A stretch of 64,000 nucleotides of DNA from Bremerella sp. P1 (lineage in GTDB: Bacteria; Planctomycetota; Planctomycetia; Pirellulales; Pirellulaceae): assembly GCF_028748185.1 (NCBI RefSeq), contig NZ_CP118164.1, positions 4,241,814-4,305,813 of the forward strand, written 5' to 3'. Shown here one piece after another: positions 36,628 to 44,386 of this stretch (its first letter is position 1; each line of letters opens with the position of its first letter). Below the pieces are notes generated by a model that was not told where the DNA came from, did no database searches, and worked only from the letters and a program-made list of their open reading frames with translations. A program made the position numbers and the translations under genes.

Positions 36628-37532
36628 GCCATCGCTTCGCGAAGTGTCTCGATGAACTTGGGGCACTCTTCGCGAGGATTCTCGTTTTCTTCGTATTCCA
36701 AAACGACGAAGCCACGGTAGTTAGCTTCGCCCAGAATATCGAAGATGCGTTTGAAGTCGGTGGGGACTTTCTTCTTGTCAGGCCCCGAGACGACCACTTT
36801 GATTTGAGCATTGAGCGCGTAGGGAGCGATCTGGGCCAGCTCTCCGTAGATGTCGTCGCTGTGGAAATTCCCTGAGTCGAGGTTCACGCCGAACCAATCG
36901 CTTTCGACGTCGTGCACTAGCTTGAGCAAGCCTTCGGCGGTGGATGTTGGACCGCCGTGATTTTCCAGGGCCAGAAATACACCGTGCTCGCCAGCGTATT
37001 GGCACACTTCGTTTAAACCATCGACCATCAGGCGATGTGTTTCTTCGGTCGAGATGCCCTTCTTTTGATGTCCGGCAAATACGCGAATGACCGGAGCCCC
37101 GAGCTTGGCTGCGTTTTCGATCCAAGTCTTGGTGAGCTGAATCTGTTGGTCGCGCTGCTCACCAGGCGGATGTCCAAAGTCGTTGCCGATCGCTGTGCCG
37201 GAGACGCTGAGTCCTTGGCGAAACGCGTGCGACTTCAGGTCGTAGAGGTAACTCGCATCCAAGTCTTTGGGGAAGTAGTACGACGTCAGCTCGGTTCCAT
37301 CCAACTGCATCTTGGCACAGTCATCGATGAAGGTCTTCAGCGTAACACCGGAGTTGGCGTCCTGCAGTAGTTTGCGATAACTGTAGGCAGCCAGGCTAAG
37401 TTTGAACTTGGGAGCACTGCGATCCGCGATCGGCTTTGCGGCATGCGAAGTTTCCGCCACGATGCCAGCTGCGGCGAGGCCAGCGGTCCCCATCATCCAG
37501 TTTCGACGAGTGAACTTTGGCGATGACTGCAT
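36624..37532 (-). CDS. Sugar phosphate isomerase/epimerase-like TIM-barrel protein with Tat-type signal
   Basis: 302 residues. A Tat-like signal (TRRNWMMGTAGLAAAGIVA; RR followed by N/W rather than F) suggests export in folded form. The body is the AP endonuclease 2/xylose isomerase-like barrel: LAAYSYRKLLQDA, a TSYYFPKDLDAS strand, VIRVFAGHQKK, VFLALENHGGPTST with Glu-Asn, NLDSGNFHSDDIY (metal Asp/His) and FVVLEYEENENP at the end. The substrate is unknown; planctomycetes have many paralogues. No gene overlaps its start; the HTTM gene lies 42 bases upstream on the same strand. Confidence 0.9.
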   Translation of the reverse strand: MQSSPKFTRRNWMMGTAGLAAAGIVAETSHAAKPIADRSAPKFKLSLAAYSYRKLLQDANSGVTLKTFIDDCAKMQLDGTELTSYYFPKDLDASYLYDLKSHAFRQGLSVSGTAIGNDFGHPPGEQRDQQIQLTKTWIENAAKLGAPVIRVFAGHQKKGISTEETHRLMVDGLNEVCQYAGEHGVFLALENHGGPTSTAEGLLKLVHDVESDWFGVNLDSGNFHSDDIYGELAQIAPYALNAQIKVVVSGPDKKKVPTDFKRIFDILGEANYRGFVVLEYEENENPREECPKFIETLREAMA

Positions 37533-37574
37533 CAGCAGGGCTCCTATCAGGCAGGTTCGTGGAGGGAAGGGAGG

Positions 37575-38609
37575 CTACGCCCCGGCCTTAACCGGTTCTG
37601 CGGCGGTGGTCTTTGATTCTTCAGATTGGGCTGAATTCTCAGAAGTGACTTCCAAGGCTTCCCAGGGGGCGAAAGCCAGGCTCAGTCCGATCATCAAGAT
37701 AGCAAATTCCCAGTGCCCAGTAACGAGCCCCAGACCTACCCAGTGAAAAACAGCCAGTGCGACCAGCAGGGGCCGCCAGATGCGGAACCAAATTAGGAGT
37801 CCGAAGGCCAACTCAAAAAAGACAACAAGGTGCGTCCAGGCGAATACAATCAAACGAGATCCTTCCGATCCGCCCAGGAACGTCAGATCGATCAGGCGGT
37901 TATCGGGTTGGGCTATCAGCCACCACATCGCTTCGCCGTTCCACCAAACCGGATTGCCAAGCTTTGCGAAGGCCATCATCCAGTAGAACGCGACCACGTG
38001 GACTTGGATTAACCGAGTCGCCAAATGCGCGGTGAACGAAGCAGGCACTTCTTGTGTGTCTCCTTTACGACTTCTCAGCCATGCATCGACCGAGAAGTAT
38101 GCCCCACACGGAGCCAGGCATAAGTAAATCATGACAGGGCAGAGCAGGGGCTCCAGGACTCCCATCAGCATCGGTGCTCGTTCGGCATACGAAAGCACAA
38201 ACAAGGTCGCGATGACCGAAGTGATTCTCGTTTGGAACCCGACCGCGAAAAGCAGGATCGAAATCAAGCCAGCGGCATGAATCAGATACAACTGGGTCGA
38301 GGTGTGGGCGAGATAAAAGATCGACCAATAGAAGACCCGAGCCTGTGGATCGGACGCACCTGTCAATCGATAGGTACGATCGACCGGAAGTACTCCACCA
38401 TCGGCAAACCAAATTGCCAATTCCGAGGTGAATGTCAGGGCATAAAGCAGCGCCACCACGCCAGCGACAATCCGGAGAATGCTAACCGTCTTGGGATTGT
38501 CCCGCTGGAACCAAAAGTGATTCCAACCGGAAGAGATGGCTTCGGTGAATTGATTGAAATAGGTACCAAGCACGCGCGGGATTCCTGTGTTACTCGACGG
38601 GGGCGACAT
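37575..38609 (-). CDS. HTTM-domain (vitamin K-dependent carboxylase-like) membrane protein
   Basis: 344 residues with about seven to eight membrane helices. The HTTM fold is seen in RIVAGVVALLYALTF, FADGGVLPVDRTY, LIHAAGLISILLFAVGFQTR and VHVVAFYWMMAFAKLGNPVWWNGEA, a pattern shared with the N-terminal half of gamma-glutamyl carboxylase. The C-terminal extracytoplasmic carboxylase domain is missing, so it is a stand-alone HTTM form of unknown reaction. The start overlaps the upstream 222-aa gene by 20 bases, so the two are coupled. Confidence 0.87.
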   Translation of the reverse strand: MSPPSSNTGIPRVLGTYFNQFTEAISSGWNHFWFQRDNPKTVSILRIVAGVVALLYALTFTSELAIWFADGGVLPVDRTYRLTGASDPQARVFYWSIFYLAHTSTQLYLIHAAGLISILLFAVGFQTRITSVIATLFVLSYAERAPMLMGVLEPLLCPVMIYLCLAPCGAYFSVDAWLRSRKGDTQEVPASFTAHLATRLIQVHVVAFYWMMAFAKLGNPVWWNGEAMWWLIAQPDNRLIDLTFLGGSEGSRLIVFAWTHLVVFFELAFGLLIWFRIWRPLLVALAVFHWVGLGLVTGHWEFAILMIGLSLAFAPWEALEVTSENSAQSEESKTTAAEPVKAGA

Positions 38610-39258
38610 GTTCGGTCGCCATTTCTTTAATGAGCTGGAACGATCCTTCCGGATCTACGAGTACGGTTGCTCGGTAGAGCTCGGTTTCGTAGGAAGGATC
38701 TCTTGGGTCGGCGGCAAACACCTGGCCGTCAATTTCCAGTTCCATGGGTTGCGGTCGTCGGCGAATGCAGCGGATCGATACTTTGTCGCTGCCAGTCGAG
38801 CGCAGGAAGTACTGACCGATCCCTTTGGTGATTTCTGCCGGTAGGGTGTCGTCGCTGATTTCAGCTTGCAAGGCGACAATCTTCGCGAGTCGCTGATAGC
38901 GATAGGGATCCCTTGGGCCTGACCCAAGCATTGGACCGGGAACCTCGTAGGTGTTGGTTTCACCTGACGGAGAATTCACTTCGACGCGAAAGAAATGCTC
39001 GTAGTCGGACGGGGTGCCGGTGTACATGCTGTAGGGTGAAGCCCGGACTTCCAGGTTCAAGGGTTCGGTATAGAGCTGAAACAGGTTCAGCAGCTTCTCG
39101 TGCAACATCGACGAGTAGCCACCTCCGAGTGAGCTTGACACGACAACCCAGAGACCAAACAAGTAGGCAAACAAGACCAGCGAAATCACGCTACGTGTGC
39201 CTGGACTGGCAATTTCCACGTCAGCCGGTTCGGTGGGAGGGGATTTTGACTTCGACAT
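38590..39258 (-). CDS. Membrane-anchored partner of the HTTM protein, unknown function
   Basis: 222 residues. One transmembrane helix near the N-terminus (about 24-43, LVLFAYLFGLWVVVSSS), then a ~170-residue probably extracytoplasmic beta-rich domain with YRYQRLAKIVALQAEI and SIRCIRRRPQPMELEIDG. No catalytic motif. Its 3' end overlaps the HTTM gene start by 20 bases; planctomycete HTTM genes commonly have such a small membrane neighbour, so the two may form a complex. That is inference. Confidence 0.75.
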   Translation of the reverse strand: MSKSKSPPTEPADVEIASPGTRSVISLVLFAYLFGLWVVVSSSLGGGYSSMLHEKLLNLFQLYTEPLNLEVRASPYSMYTGTPSDYEHFFRVEVNSPSGETNTYEVPGPMLGSGPRDPYRYQRLAKIVALQAEISDDTLPAEITKGIGQYFLRSTGSDKVSIRCIRRRPQPMELEIDGQVFAADPRDPSYETELYRATVLVDPEGSFQLIKEMATEHVAPVE

Positions 39259-39374
39259 ACAGAGACTCTTTAGCGAGACGTCAGGCAGGAATACCTATCG
39301 ATTGTAATTGCCGGTTCGGGGAACGACGAACGATCTGGGAAAATTGCTTGCTTGGAGAACCTGGCAATTCAAAT

Positions 39375-39415
39375 AAAAAGGCCCGGCCTTCTTGCGACAG
39401 AAGACCGGGCCTTTT
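39375..39415 (-). terminator. Rho-independent terminator of the first CCAPEP gene
   Basis: Long stem AAAAGGCCCGG..CTTCT with AGAAG..CCGGGCCTTTT (39376-39415, one bulge), followed on the minus strand by TTTTTATTT. It lies about 105 bases beyond the stop at 39521 and before the 222-aa gene; it may act in both directions. Confidence 0.85.
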
Positions 39416-39520
39416 AGTGGATTGTCTGAGGGAAGCGGGCAACAGGGCGAATCCCGCACTCCTTCAGGACCTTCTCTTGGTGACCGCAGGCCTGGTCACG
39501 CTAAGAGAAGAGAAGCCAAA

Positions 39521-40027
39521 TTAGGCTTCTTCAGCTGCTGCTGGAGGAGCTGGTGGTGCTTCTTCCGATGGGGAAGCTTCGGTCGGAGCGGCAGGAGCAG
39601 CTTCGACTTCAGGAGCAGCACAAGTTGGCTCAGGAGCACAGCAGGTTGGCTCTGGAGCGCAGCAAGTTGGCTCAGGAGCACAGCAGGTTGGCTCTGGAGC
39701 ACAGCAAGTTGGCTCTGGAGCACAGCAGCTACGGCGAGCCTTCAAGCGAGCGAACAGACCACCGCAATGCTTCTTGCGACCGCAGCAAGCAGGTTCAGGA
39801 GCACAGCAGGTAGGTTCAGGAGCACAGCAAGCTGGTTCCGGAGCACAGCAGGAAGGCTCTGGGGCACAGCAGGAAGCCTTGTGACGAGCGAACAGACCGC
39901 CACAGTGCTTACCACCAAAACAACCATGGCAACCGAAGGCAGCGTCAACTTGACGTTCGCCACCGATCAGGGCCATACCAACGACCGCGAAAAAGATCGC
40001 GATACCGAGAGTGAAAACACGATTCAT
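39521..40027 (-). CDS. Exported Cys/Pro-rich CCAPEP-repeat protein 1
   Basis: 168 residues from ATG 40027, which has GGAGGA upstream. Signal peptide ~1-26, mature protein very rich in Cys and Pro. Two blocks of a seven-residue repeat, CCAPEP followed by S, A or T, number four and five copies and are separated by [20 protein letters not shown] similar segment ([11 protein letters not shown]) precedes the first block, so a [GGLFAR-K + CCAPEP array] unit seems duplicated. The tail is Ala/Pro/Glu-rich. Fully oxidised, such a chain would be a rigid disulfide rod or metal binder; a cell-envelope role is inferred. Paralogues lie at 49871 and 58179. Confidence 0.85.
   Translation of the reverse strand: MNRVFTLGIAIFFAVVGMALIGGERQVDAAFGCHGCFGGKHCGGLFARHKASCCAPEPSCCAPEPACCAPEPTCCAPEPACCGRKKHCGGLFARLKARRSCCAPEPTCCAPEPTCCAPEPTCCAPEPTCCAPEPTCAAPEVEAAPAAPTEASPSEEAPPAPPAAAEEA
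39612..39874. repeat. 21-bp in-frame tandem repeats coding CCAPEP arrays
   Basis: Two arrays of a ~21-bp unit (plus-strand sense AGCACAGCAGGTTGGCTCTG-like) at about 39612-39728 and 39783-39874, encoding CCAPEP(S/A/T). Copies differ at third positions. Copy number is likely to vary by slippage. Confidence 0.75.
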
Positions 40028-40392
40028 TTGAGAATCCTCCAAACTTCACTTACCGAAGTGTAAGGGAGTAAAACACGAAGACGCCGTCCGACGTGATCCC
40101 CCGACCACGACGGCACAACGTCGGAGGACAATACCCGGCGACTTGTTAGGATCACCGGAAATCCCGCGAATCGACTCAGCTACCCTGTTGTGAAACTGTG
40201 GCGATTACGCGGAATTTATGCGTTACATAGCATAGGCCGTAAAATTACCAAGCCTGAGAGCCAAGTCAAGCAGTGCGACGGGAGTTTAGAGTATTTAGAG
40301 AAGATTTTCTAAATGCGTTGTAGATAGCTCAGTGAGCTGTGCTTGACCACATTATCATCACGGATATCCGTGTTCATGGGAATATACCCACG
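40028..40392. other. AT-rich upstream region of CCAPEP gene 1
   Basis: About 365 bases without an ORF. A 7-bp palindrome ATTTAGA (40293-40299) / TCTAAAT (40308-40314) could be an operator. A weak TTGGTA/TATGTA promoter-like pair on the minus strand is possible near 40215-40250. Nothing else recognised. Confidence 0.35.
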
Positions 40393-40440
40393 AAAAAAGC
40401 CTCGCATTAATGGAATGGAATCCATCACTACGAGGCTTAA
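40393..40440 (-). terminator. Rho-independent terminator of the lipoprotein gene
   Basis: AAGCCTCG (40397-40404) pairs with CGAGGCTT (40431-40438), with an inner ATGGA/TCCAT stem, and six T follow on the minus strand. It lies ~30 bases beyond the stop at 40469. Confidence 0.85.
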
Positions 40441-40468
40441 TGTTCGGATCTATGCCTGTATGGCCGGT

Positions 40469-41098
40469 TTAGCGGTTTAGACTCGACGAATGAGATGCCG
40501 GCATTACCTGTGGGCTTCCACCGACGGCGTTGCCACGTCGGGTCAATTCGAGCTCAGCACGCTGCTGTTGAGCCAGCATGTCCAGCGGATCTTCAAAATT
40601 CATAACCAGGGGAGCTTCGCCAGAAAATAATTCGGTAGCCATCCCTGCAACCGCCCATCCGGAGGGTTCTTTGCGGAGGATCCAGACGATCTCGTAGGTC
40701 TGGCGACGTCCGGCATCATCGACGTCGGTCCAATTGGACTCAACGTGGCAAATGTCATGGGTTTCGGTGGTGTAGATTGTTTGGCCCACGACGAACTTCG
40801 CGGTCTCGCTACCAGGGGGTCGGACGACCATATCGTGCTTGGCCGTTTCCGTACGTGCTTTGGAAGTTAGAAGCCGGCTTGTGGTGGCTGCATCGCCCTG
40901 ACGCAGAGACACGAGAAACAATTCGATGACCGCCTTGGGATCCTGGGCAGCCTTCTGGACTTCGTCCTGGACAGCCTCAACAACGATTTCCTCGTTGTCT
41001 GGATCATTCTGAGCAGTGCTAGTTGGGTTATCGGACTGATTGCAACCGAAGAAGACGATCGCGATCAGCAACAGCCACGCGTGCTTGCTTCCCTGCAT
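40469..41098 (-). CDS. Lipoprotein of unknown function
   Basis: 209 residues. Lipoprotein signal with lipobox FFGC (lipid-modified Cys19); the residues that follow (NQSDNPTSTAQND) are polar. The folded part has KAVIELFLVSLRQGDAATTSRLL, an SnoaL/DUF4878-like helix arrangement for NTF2-type small domains, then CHVESNWTDVDDAGRRQTYEIVWILRKEPSG. The C-terminus is Ser/Asn-rich. NTF2-like lipoproteins often bind small ligands. Function cannot be told. Transcription would run from the weak promoter at 41172-41200. Confidence 0.75.
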   Translation of the reverse strand: MQGSKHAWLLLIAIVFFGCNQSDNPTSTAQNDPDNEEIVVEAVQDEVQKAAQDPKAVIELFLVSLRQGDAATTSRLLTSKARTETAKHDMVVRPPGSETAKFVVGQTIYTTETHDICHVESNWTDVDDAGRRQTYEIVWILRKEPSGWAVAGMATELFSGEAPLVMNFEDPLDMLAQQQRAELELTRRGNAVGGSPQVMPASHSSSLNR

Positions 41099-41171
41099 GA
41101 CGCAATTTCCTTACGAGTAATACGTACCGAGCGATCCATTTGCCGCCCGGGCCAATCGAAGATTAGCAGGA

Positions 41172-41200
41172 AATCTCGCAAAACGTGCCGATAGTGTCAA
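41172..41200 (-). promoter_or_regulatory. Candidate promoter of the lipoprotein gene
   Basis: On the minus strand TTGACA (41195-41200), 17-base spacer, GAGATT (41172-41177). The -35 is perfect but the -10 matches only three of six positions. Confidence 0.35.
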
Positions 41201-41220
41201 CGTCGATTTCGGGCCAATGT

Positions 41221-42720
41221 TTAGCCAGCACCCAAGCCGCGATCAAAGGCATCTTGCTCGCGAAGGTAAATGGCCAGGGTCGACTCGAACGTTTGACTGG
41301 AAATCTTGTAGCTCGGTTCCTGGTCGGTGTAGTTGTTACAGTGCGCAACTAACAGGCGATACAGGAACTTGAATAAATGGCGAGGAACGCGAAGCTGGCG
41401 AAAGGCTTCAAAGATGCGCTGCTTGGAAATGCTCTCATCGAACAAGTCCTGCACCGACGGAGCCTCGCCGTTGGAAACCGCTTGGATCCGGGCACTCGCC
41501 ACGTCGTATAAAGCCTCGCTGGTCCATTGCAGAGAAGGAATCATGTTCTGCTTATCCAAGCGAGCCCGTTGGTAAAACTCTTTGTTTTCCCGCTCGATGA
41601 ATTGCTGAAGTTCGATCGGCAGAAGCAGCTTTACGCCAAAGCCGGACTGCTTGAGGAACTTGTTATCGAGCATCGGCCACAAGAGAAGCTTCATCAACTC
41701 TGGCGAGCCGTTAATCAGGTGCGGTTCGTCAACGCGGTCGACGATCACGATGATGCCGGTGACGTCGAGCGATCGCAGGATGCCTGAGAACTTGTTCAGC
41801 ATCGCGTAACGGTCATCCGTCCGAGGATGCATAGGCAGCGGCTGAGACGATAGATCGCTTATGGGGAATGTCATCAGCGTGCGAGCGAGCGGAATCCGCT
41901 CATGATTGCTGACCTTCACGTTGCGATAGATCCGGTGGGCTTTCCAGGTTGCCCGCAACGCCTTAATCATCCACGGCATCCAGCCGGCGATGAAGGTAAT
42001 CAGATAGACCCACCAAGGGAAATAGGGTGACTTTGTACTGATCATCAACGAGGTGAAAACCGCAATCACGCCAATCGTAACGGCGATTCCCAGCGAAAAC
42101 GCAGCCCACGACTGGAGTGACCAAAAGCCTAGTTTCTTCCGCAGGGCAGACCAGCGTGTCTTGAACGTTTCGGTCGTGGATTCGTCGTAGCAGGCAGCCA
42201 ATAGCAACAGGTCGCGGGCCTGGTTTTGGTCGAGCTTGGCGACACTTGCATCGTTGATATCACAGCCCGGCGTGGCCATGCTGTTGCGCGTGCCCAGGAT
42301 TCGATCGATCAGGCTGGTCACGCCGATCATCAAGATGGCGTCCATGTGATCCCACAGCATCCATCGCTTGAGTGTTCGGTCCGGCCGGCGGCTTCGACCG
42401 ATCTGATGTTCGCGGAAGCGATCGAGGTAAGGATTGAAGTCGTCGTATTCAATCACATAGATCTGCTGCGTGGGATTCTCGCGATTGTAGCGGGCAATAT
42501 GATCGACGATCTGCAGCCGCATGGCCGTCTTACCGGCACCCTTTTCGCCAAACACGATCGACGTCGAGGGGTCCTGGGGATCGCCATACACCTTCTGCCA
42601 GGAAGGGTGATAGGTGGTATCGATGCAGCCACTTTTGAAAACGGTATCGGTTTGGGCGTCTTCGACGGCGAAGGGATTCGACTGAATACCGTAGTGTTCC
42701 AGGAACTGATGGATCTTCAT
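41221..42720 (-). CDS. Membrane-embedded P-loop ATPase (KAP/AAA-like)
   Basis: 499 residues. Walker A is GEKGAGKTA (about 58-66), Walker B-like IIVIVDRVDEP near 330. Between them lie two transmembrane helices (about 203-223 and 231-251), the split-by-membrane plan of KAP-family NTPases. The start FLEHYGIQSNPFAVEDAQTD resembles AAA proteins that open with YGLxxNPF. The C-terminus LFKFLYRLLVAHCNNYTDQE is helical. KAP NTPases anchor signalling or defence complexes at the inner membrane; here the role is unknown. No partner gene overlaps it. Confidence 0.75.
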   Translation of the reverse strand: MKIHQFLEHYGIQSNPFAVEDAQTDTVFKSGCIDTTYHPSWQKVYGDPQDPSTSIVFGEKGAGKTAMRLQIVDHIARYNRENPTQQIYVIEYDDFNPYLDRFREHQIGRSRRPDRTLKRWMLWDHMDAILMIGVTSLIDRILGTRNSMATPGCDINDASVAKLDQNQARDLLLLAACYDESTTETFKTRWSALRKKLGFWSLQSWAAFSLGIAVTIGVIAVFTSLMISTKSPYFPWWVYLITFIAGWMPWMIKALRATWKAHRIYRNVKVSNHERIPLARTLMTFPISDLSSQPLPMHPRTDDRYAMLNKFSGILRSLDVTGIIVIVDRVDEPHLINGSPELMKLLLWPMLDNKFLKQSGFGVKLLLPIELQQFIERENKEFYQRARLDKQNMIPSLQWTSEALYDVASARIQAVSNGEAPSVQDLFDESISKQRIFEAFRQLRVPRHLFKFLYRLLVAHCNNYTDQEPSYKISSQTFESTLAIYLREQDAFDRGLGAG

Positions 42721-42892
42721 GGATGTCTGCGTCGGGGAGAAGTAATCGACAAATTCGTTAACACCGACGAAATCCCAACAATCGGTCGGGTTTCCGCCTT
42801 GTACTTCAACACTAATATAGCCCTGGCTCCGGCTTGGGACGATTGGGGCCAGGAATTACCGAAGCGTCGCGCACGAGAATTGTGAACACGGC

Positions 42893-42930
42893 ATGAAAAA
42901 AGGAGGCGAACGGATCGAATCGCCTCCTTT
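42893..42930 (-). terminator. Rho-independent terminator of the small secreted protein gene
   Basis: Perfect 11-bp stem AAAGGAGGCGA (42899-42909) with TCGCCTCCTTT (42920-42930), preceded by A-run (T-run on the minus strand). It lies 29 bases beyond the stop at 42959. Confidence 0.9.
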
Positions 42931-42958
42931 AATACAGCTTCTAGGGTATCGAGCAGGT

Positions 42959-43504
42959 TTATTTAACCTTCAGGCTCTTTACCATTGCGTCGAACTTTTC
43001 CTTGTTCTCATCGATGGTCTTGGATGGACCGTAGAACTTCAGGAAGTAGTTGCCGAGCTTCTCGGTCGTGATGATGGCCGCCAGCATGGTGTAGCCTTCT
43101 TTGACTTCAGCCGGAGCGAACGGGCCACGCTGATCTTTGAAGTCGCCTACCAGCTCAACCAGGTGAACTTTCTGCTCGGCGATGGTCTCTTCTTTGACGA
43201 CGGCATCTTTGGTCATCTTGACGAATTGACCCTTCCAGCGATCGATGTTGGCTTCGATGCTACCGCCGGCTCCCATCAGGGTAACGCGACCGTCAGTTCC
43301 ATCTCCCTTGACGGCAGGGACTTCCATTTCGACGTCGATAATTCCAACGCGGGGTTTCACGGACTTCCAGCCTTCTGGCTTGGTCATCTCGAGGTGGCCG
43401 TCACCAAAAGCAATTTGTTCGGCTGGCTTCTTAGCTTCATCTGCCATTGCCGTAACCGCGGTCAACAGAATCAGAACCAGACAAACCGGCGAAATACGTT
43501 TCAT
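42959..43504 (-). CDS. Small secreted protein, unknown function
   Basis: 181 residues from ATG 43504 (a GTG one codon earlier is less likely). Signal peptide ends near TAMA before DEAKK. The mature domain is beta-rich with GHLEMTKPEGWKSVKP at the front, a pattern seen in PsbP-like/DUF1795-like exported proteins, and a C-terminal helix KEKFDAMVKSLKVK. Other strands include GGSIEANIDRWKGQF and VHLVELVGDFKDQ. No catalytic residues are evident. Its own terminator makes it monocistronic. Confidence 0.8.
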   Translation of the reverse strand: MKRISPVCLVLILLTAVTAMADEAKKPAEQIAFGDGHLEMTKPEGWKSVKPRVGIIDVEMEVPAVKGDGTDGRVTLMGAGGSIEANIDRWKGQFVKMTKDAVVKEETIAEQKVHLVELVGDFKDQRGPFAPAEVKEGYTMLAAIITTEKLGNYFLKFYGPSKTIDENKEKFDAMVKSLKVK

Positions 43505-43771
43505 CACGCTATAGCTCCAAAAATGGGGGCGAATTTCGATGCGAGGGTACGTGTAATGATATCCCTAAAGTTGAGTCAATTCATCCATCTTGCCCGTGTG
43601 AAAGGACAAGACTGGTGAATTTTACGTCGATTCTTGGGCTGTGGTTCGGCAATACCGCGTCATGCCACGATCCTGGCGAGTTGGCTTACCGCAAAAGTGA
43701 CTTGCGTTATCATAAACGGAATAGGTGGTACGGTCGTAACAGGCTGTCTTGAAAAGGTGCGAGAAACTCAC

Positions 43772-44320
43772 ATGGCAAAGTCGCAGAAGTCGGACAGTTC
43801 CGACGATTCCCAGCAGGAAGAAGGATCGGGACCGCTCGAGATCGTCATCTCCGGCGAGTTTGGCGAGTCGTGTACGGAAATCTACGAGAAAATCCTGGAA
43901 GTTCCCCTGGAGGGAGAGTGCACCCTCTATTTCGACTCCCCAGGCGGTAGTTCCTACGCGGCGATTGGTTTGGTGAGTCTTCTCCGAATTCGGAAGATTC
44001 AAGCGACCGGCATTGTCATTGGCGAATGCTCGTCAGCGGCCATCTGGCCGTTTGCCGCTTGCAAGAAACGCTACGTGACGCCCTGGAGTGTTCTCTTGTT
44101 CCATCCCATGCGATGGCAGAGTGACGAGAATATCCCGGTCACCGAGGCTGCGGAGTGGGTTCGCCATTACCATCACTTGAATTCAGAAATGGACTCGCTG
44201 CTGGCAAGTCTATTCAAGACAAAGACCGAGTTGGTCGCCCAGTGGACGCACCCAGGCCGGTTCGTAACCGGGACGGAACTCGCCGAAACGGGGCTAGCCG
44301 AGCTAATCGAGCTTTTCTGA
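43772..44320 (+). CDS. ClpP/crotonase-fold serine peptidase-like protein
   Basis: 182 residues from ATG 43772; the upstream open frame is not protein-like. The fold is ClpP/SppA-like: CTLYFDSPGGSSYAAIGLV is the SPGG oxyanion strand, GECSSAAIWPFAA carries the nucleophile (Ser88, aligning with E. coli Ser97), and LLFHPMRW gives His111 (=His122). Where ClpP has the catalytic Asp171 in RDRF, this protein reads PGRF, so the third residue appears missing. The N-terminal ~20 residues are acidic and disordered. A processive ClpP role is doubtful; a dyad peptidase or inactive ring subunit is possible. No clpX or clpA nearby. Confidence 0.78.
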   Translation: MAKSQKSDSSDDSQQEEGSGPLEIVISGEFGESCTEIYEKILEVPLEGECTLYFDSPGGSSYAAIGLVSLLRIRKIQATGIVIGECSSAAIWPFAACKKRYVTPWSVLLFHPMRWQSDENIPVTEAAEWVRHYHHLNSEMDSLLASLFKTKTELVAQWTHPGRFVTGTELAETGLAELIELF

Positions 44321-44386
44321 TCACCGCGACCGCAGGTAGGATACGGCTTGCCAATCGATAGCGCCAGATCCCCGGAAGCGTCCCTC

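Noticed and set aside
39612-39874. CRISPR-like spaced repeats
   Set aside because: The 21-bp repeats are contiguous, in frame with a coding sequence and have no unique spacers.
39392-40063. 223-residue Trp/Ser-rich plus-strand ORF
   Set aside because: Same mirror effect for CCAPEP gene 1.
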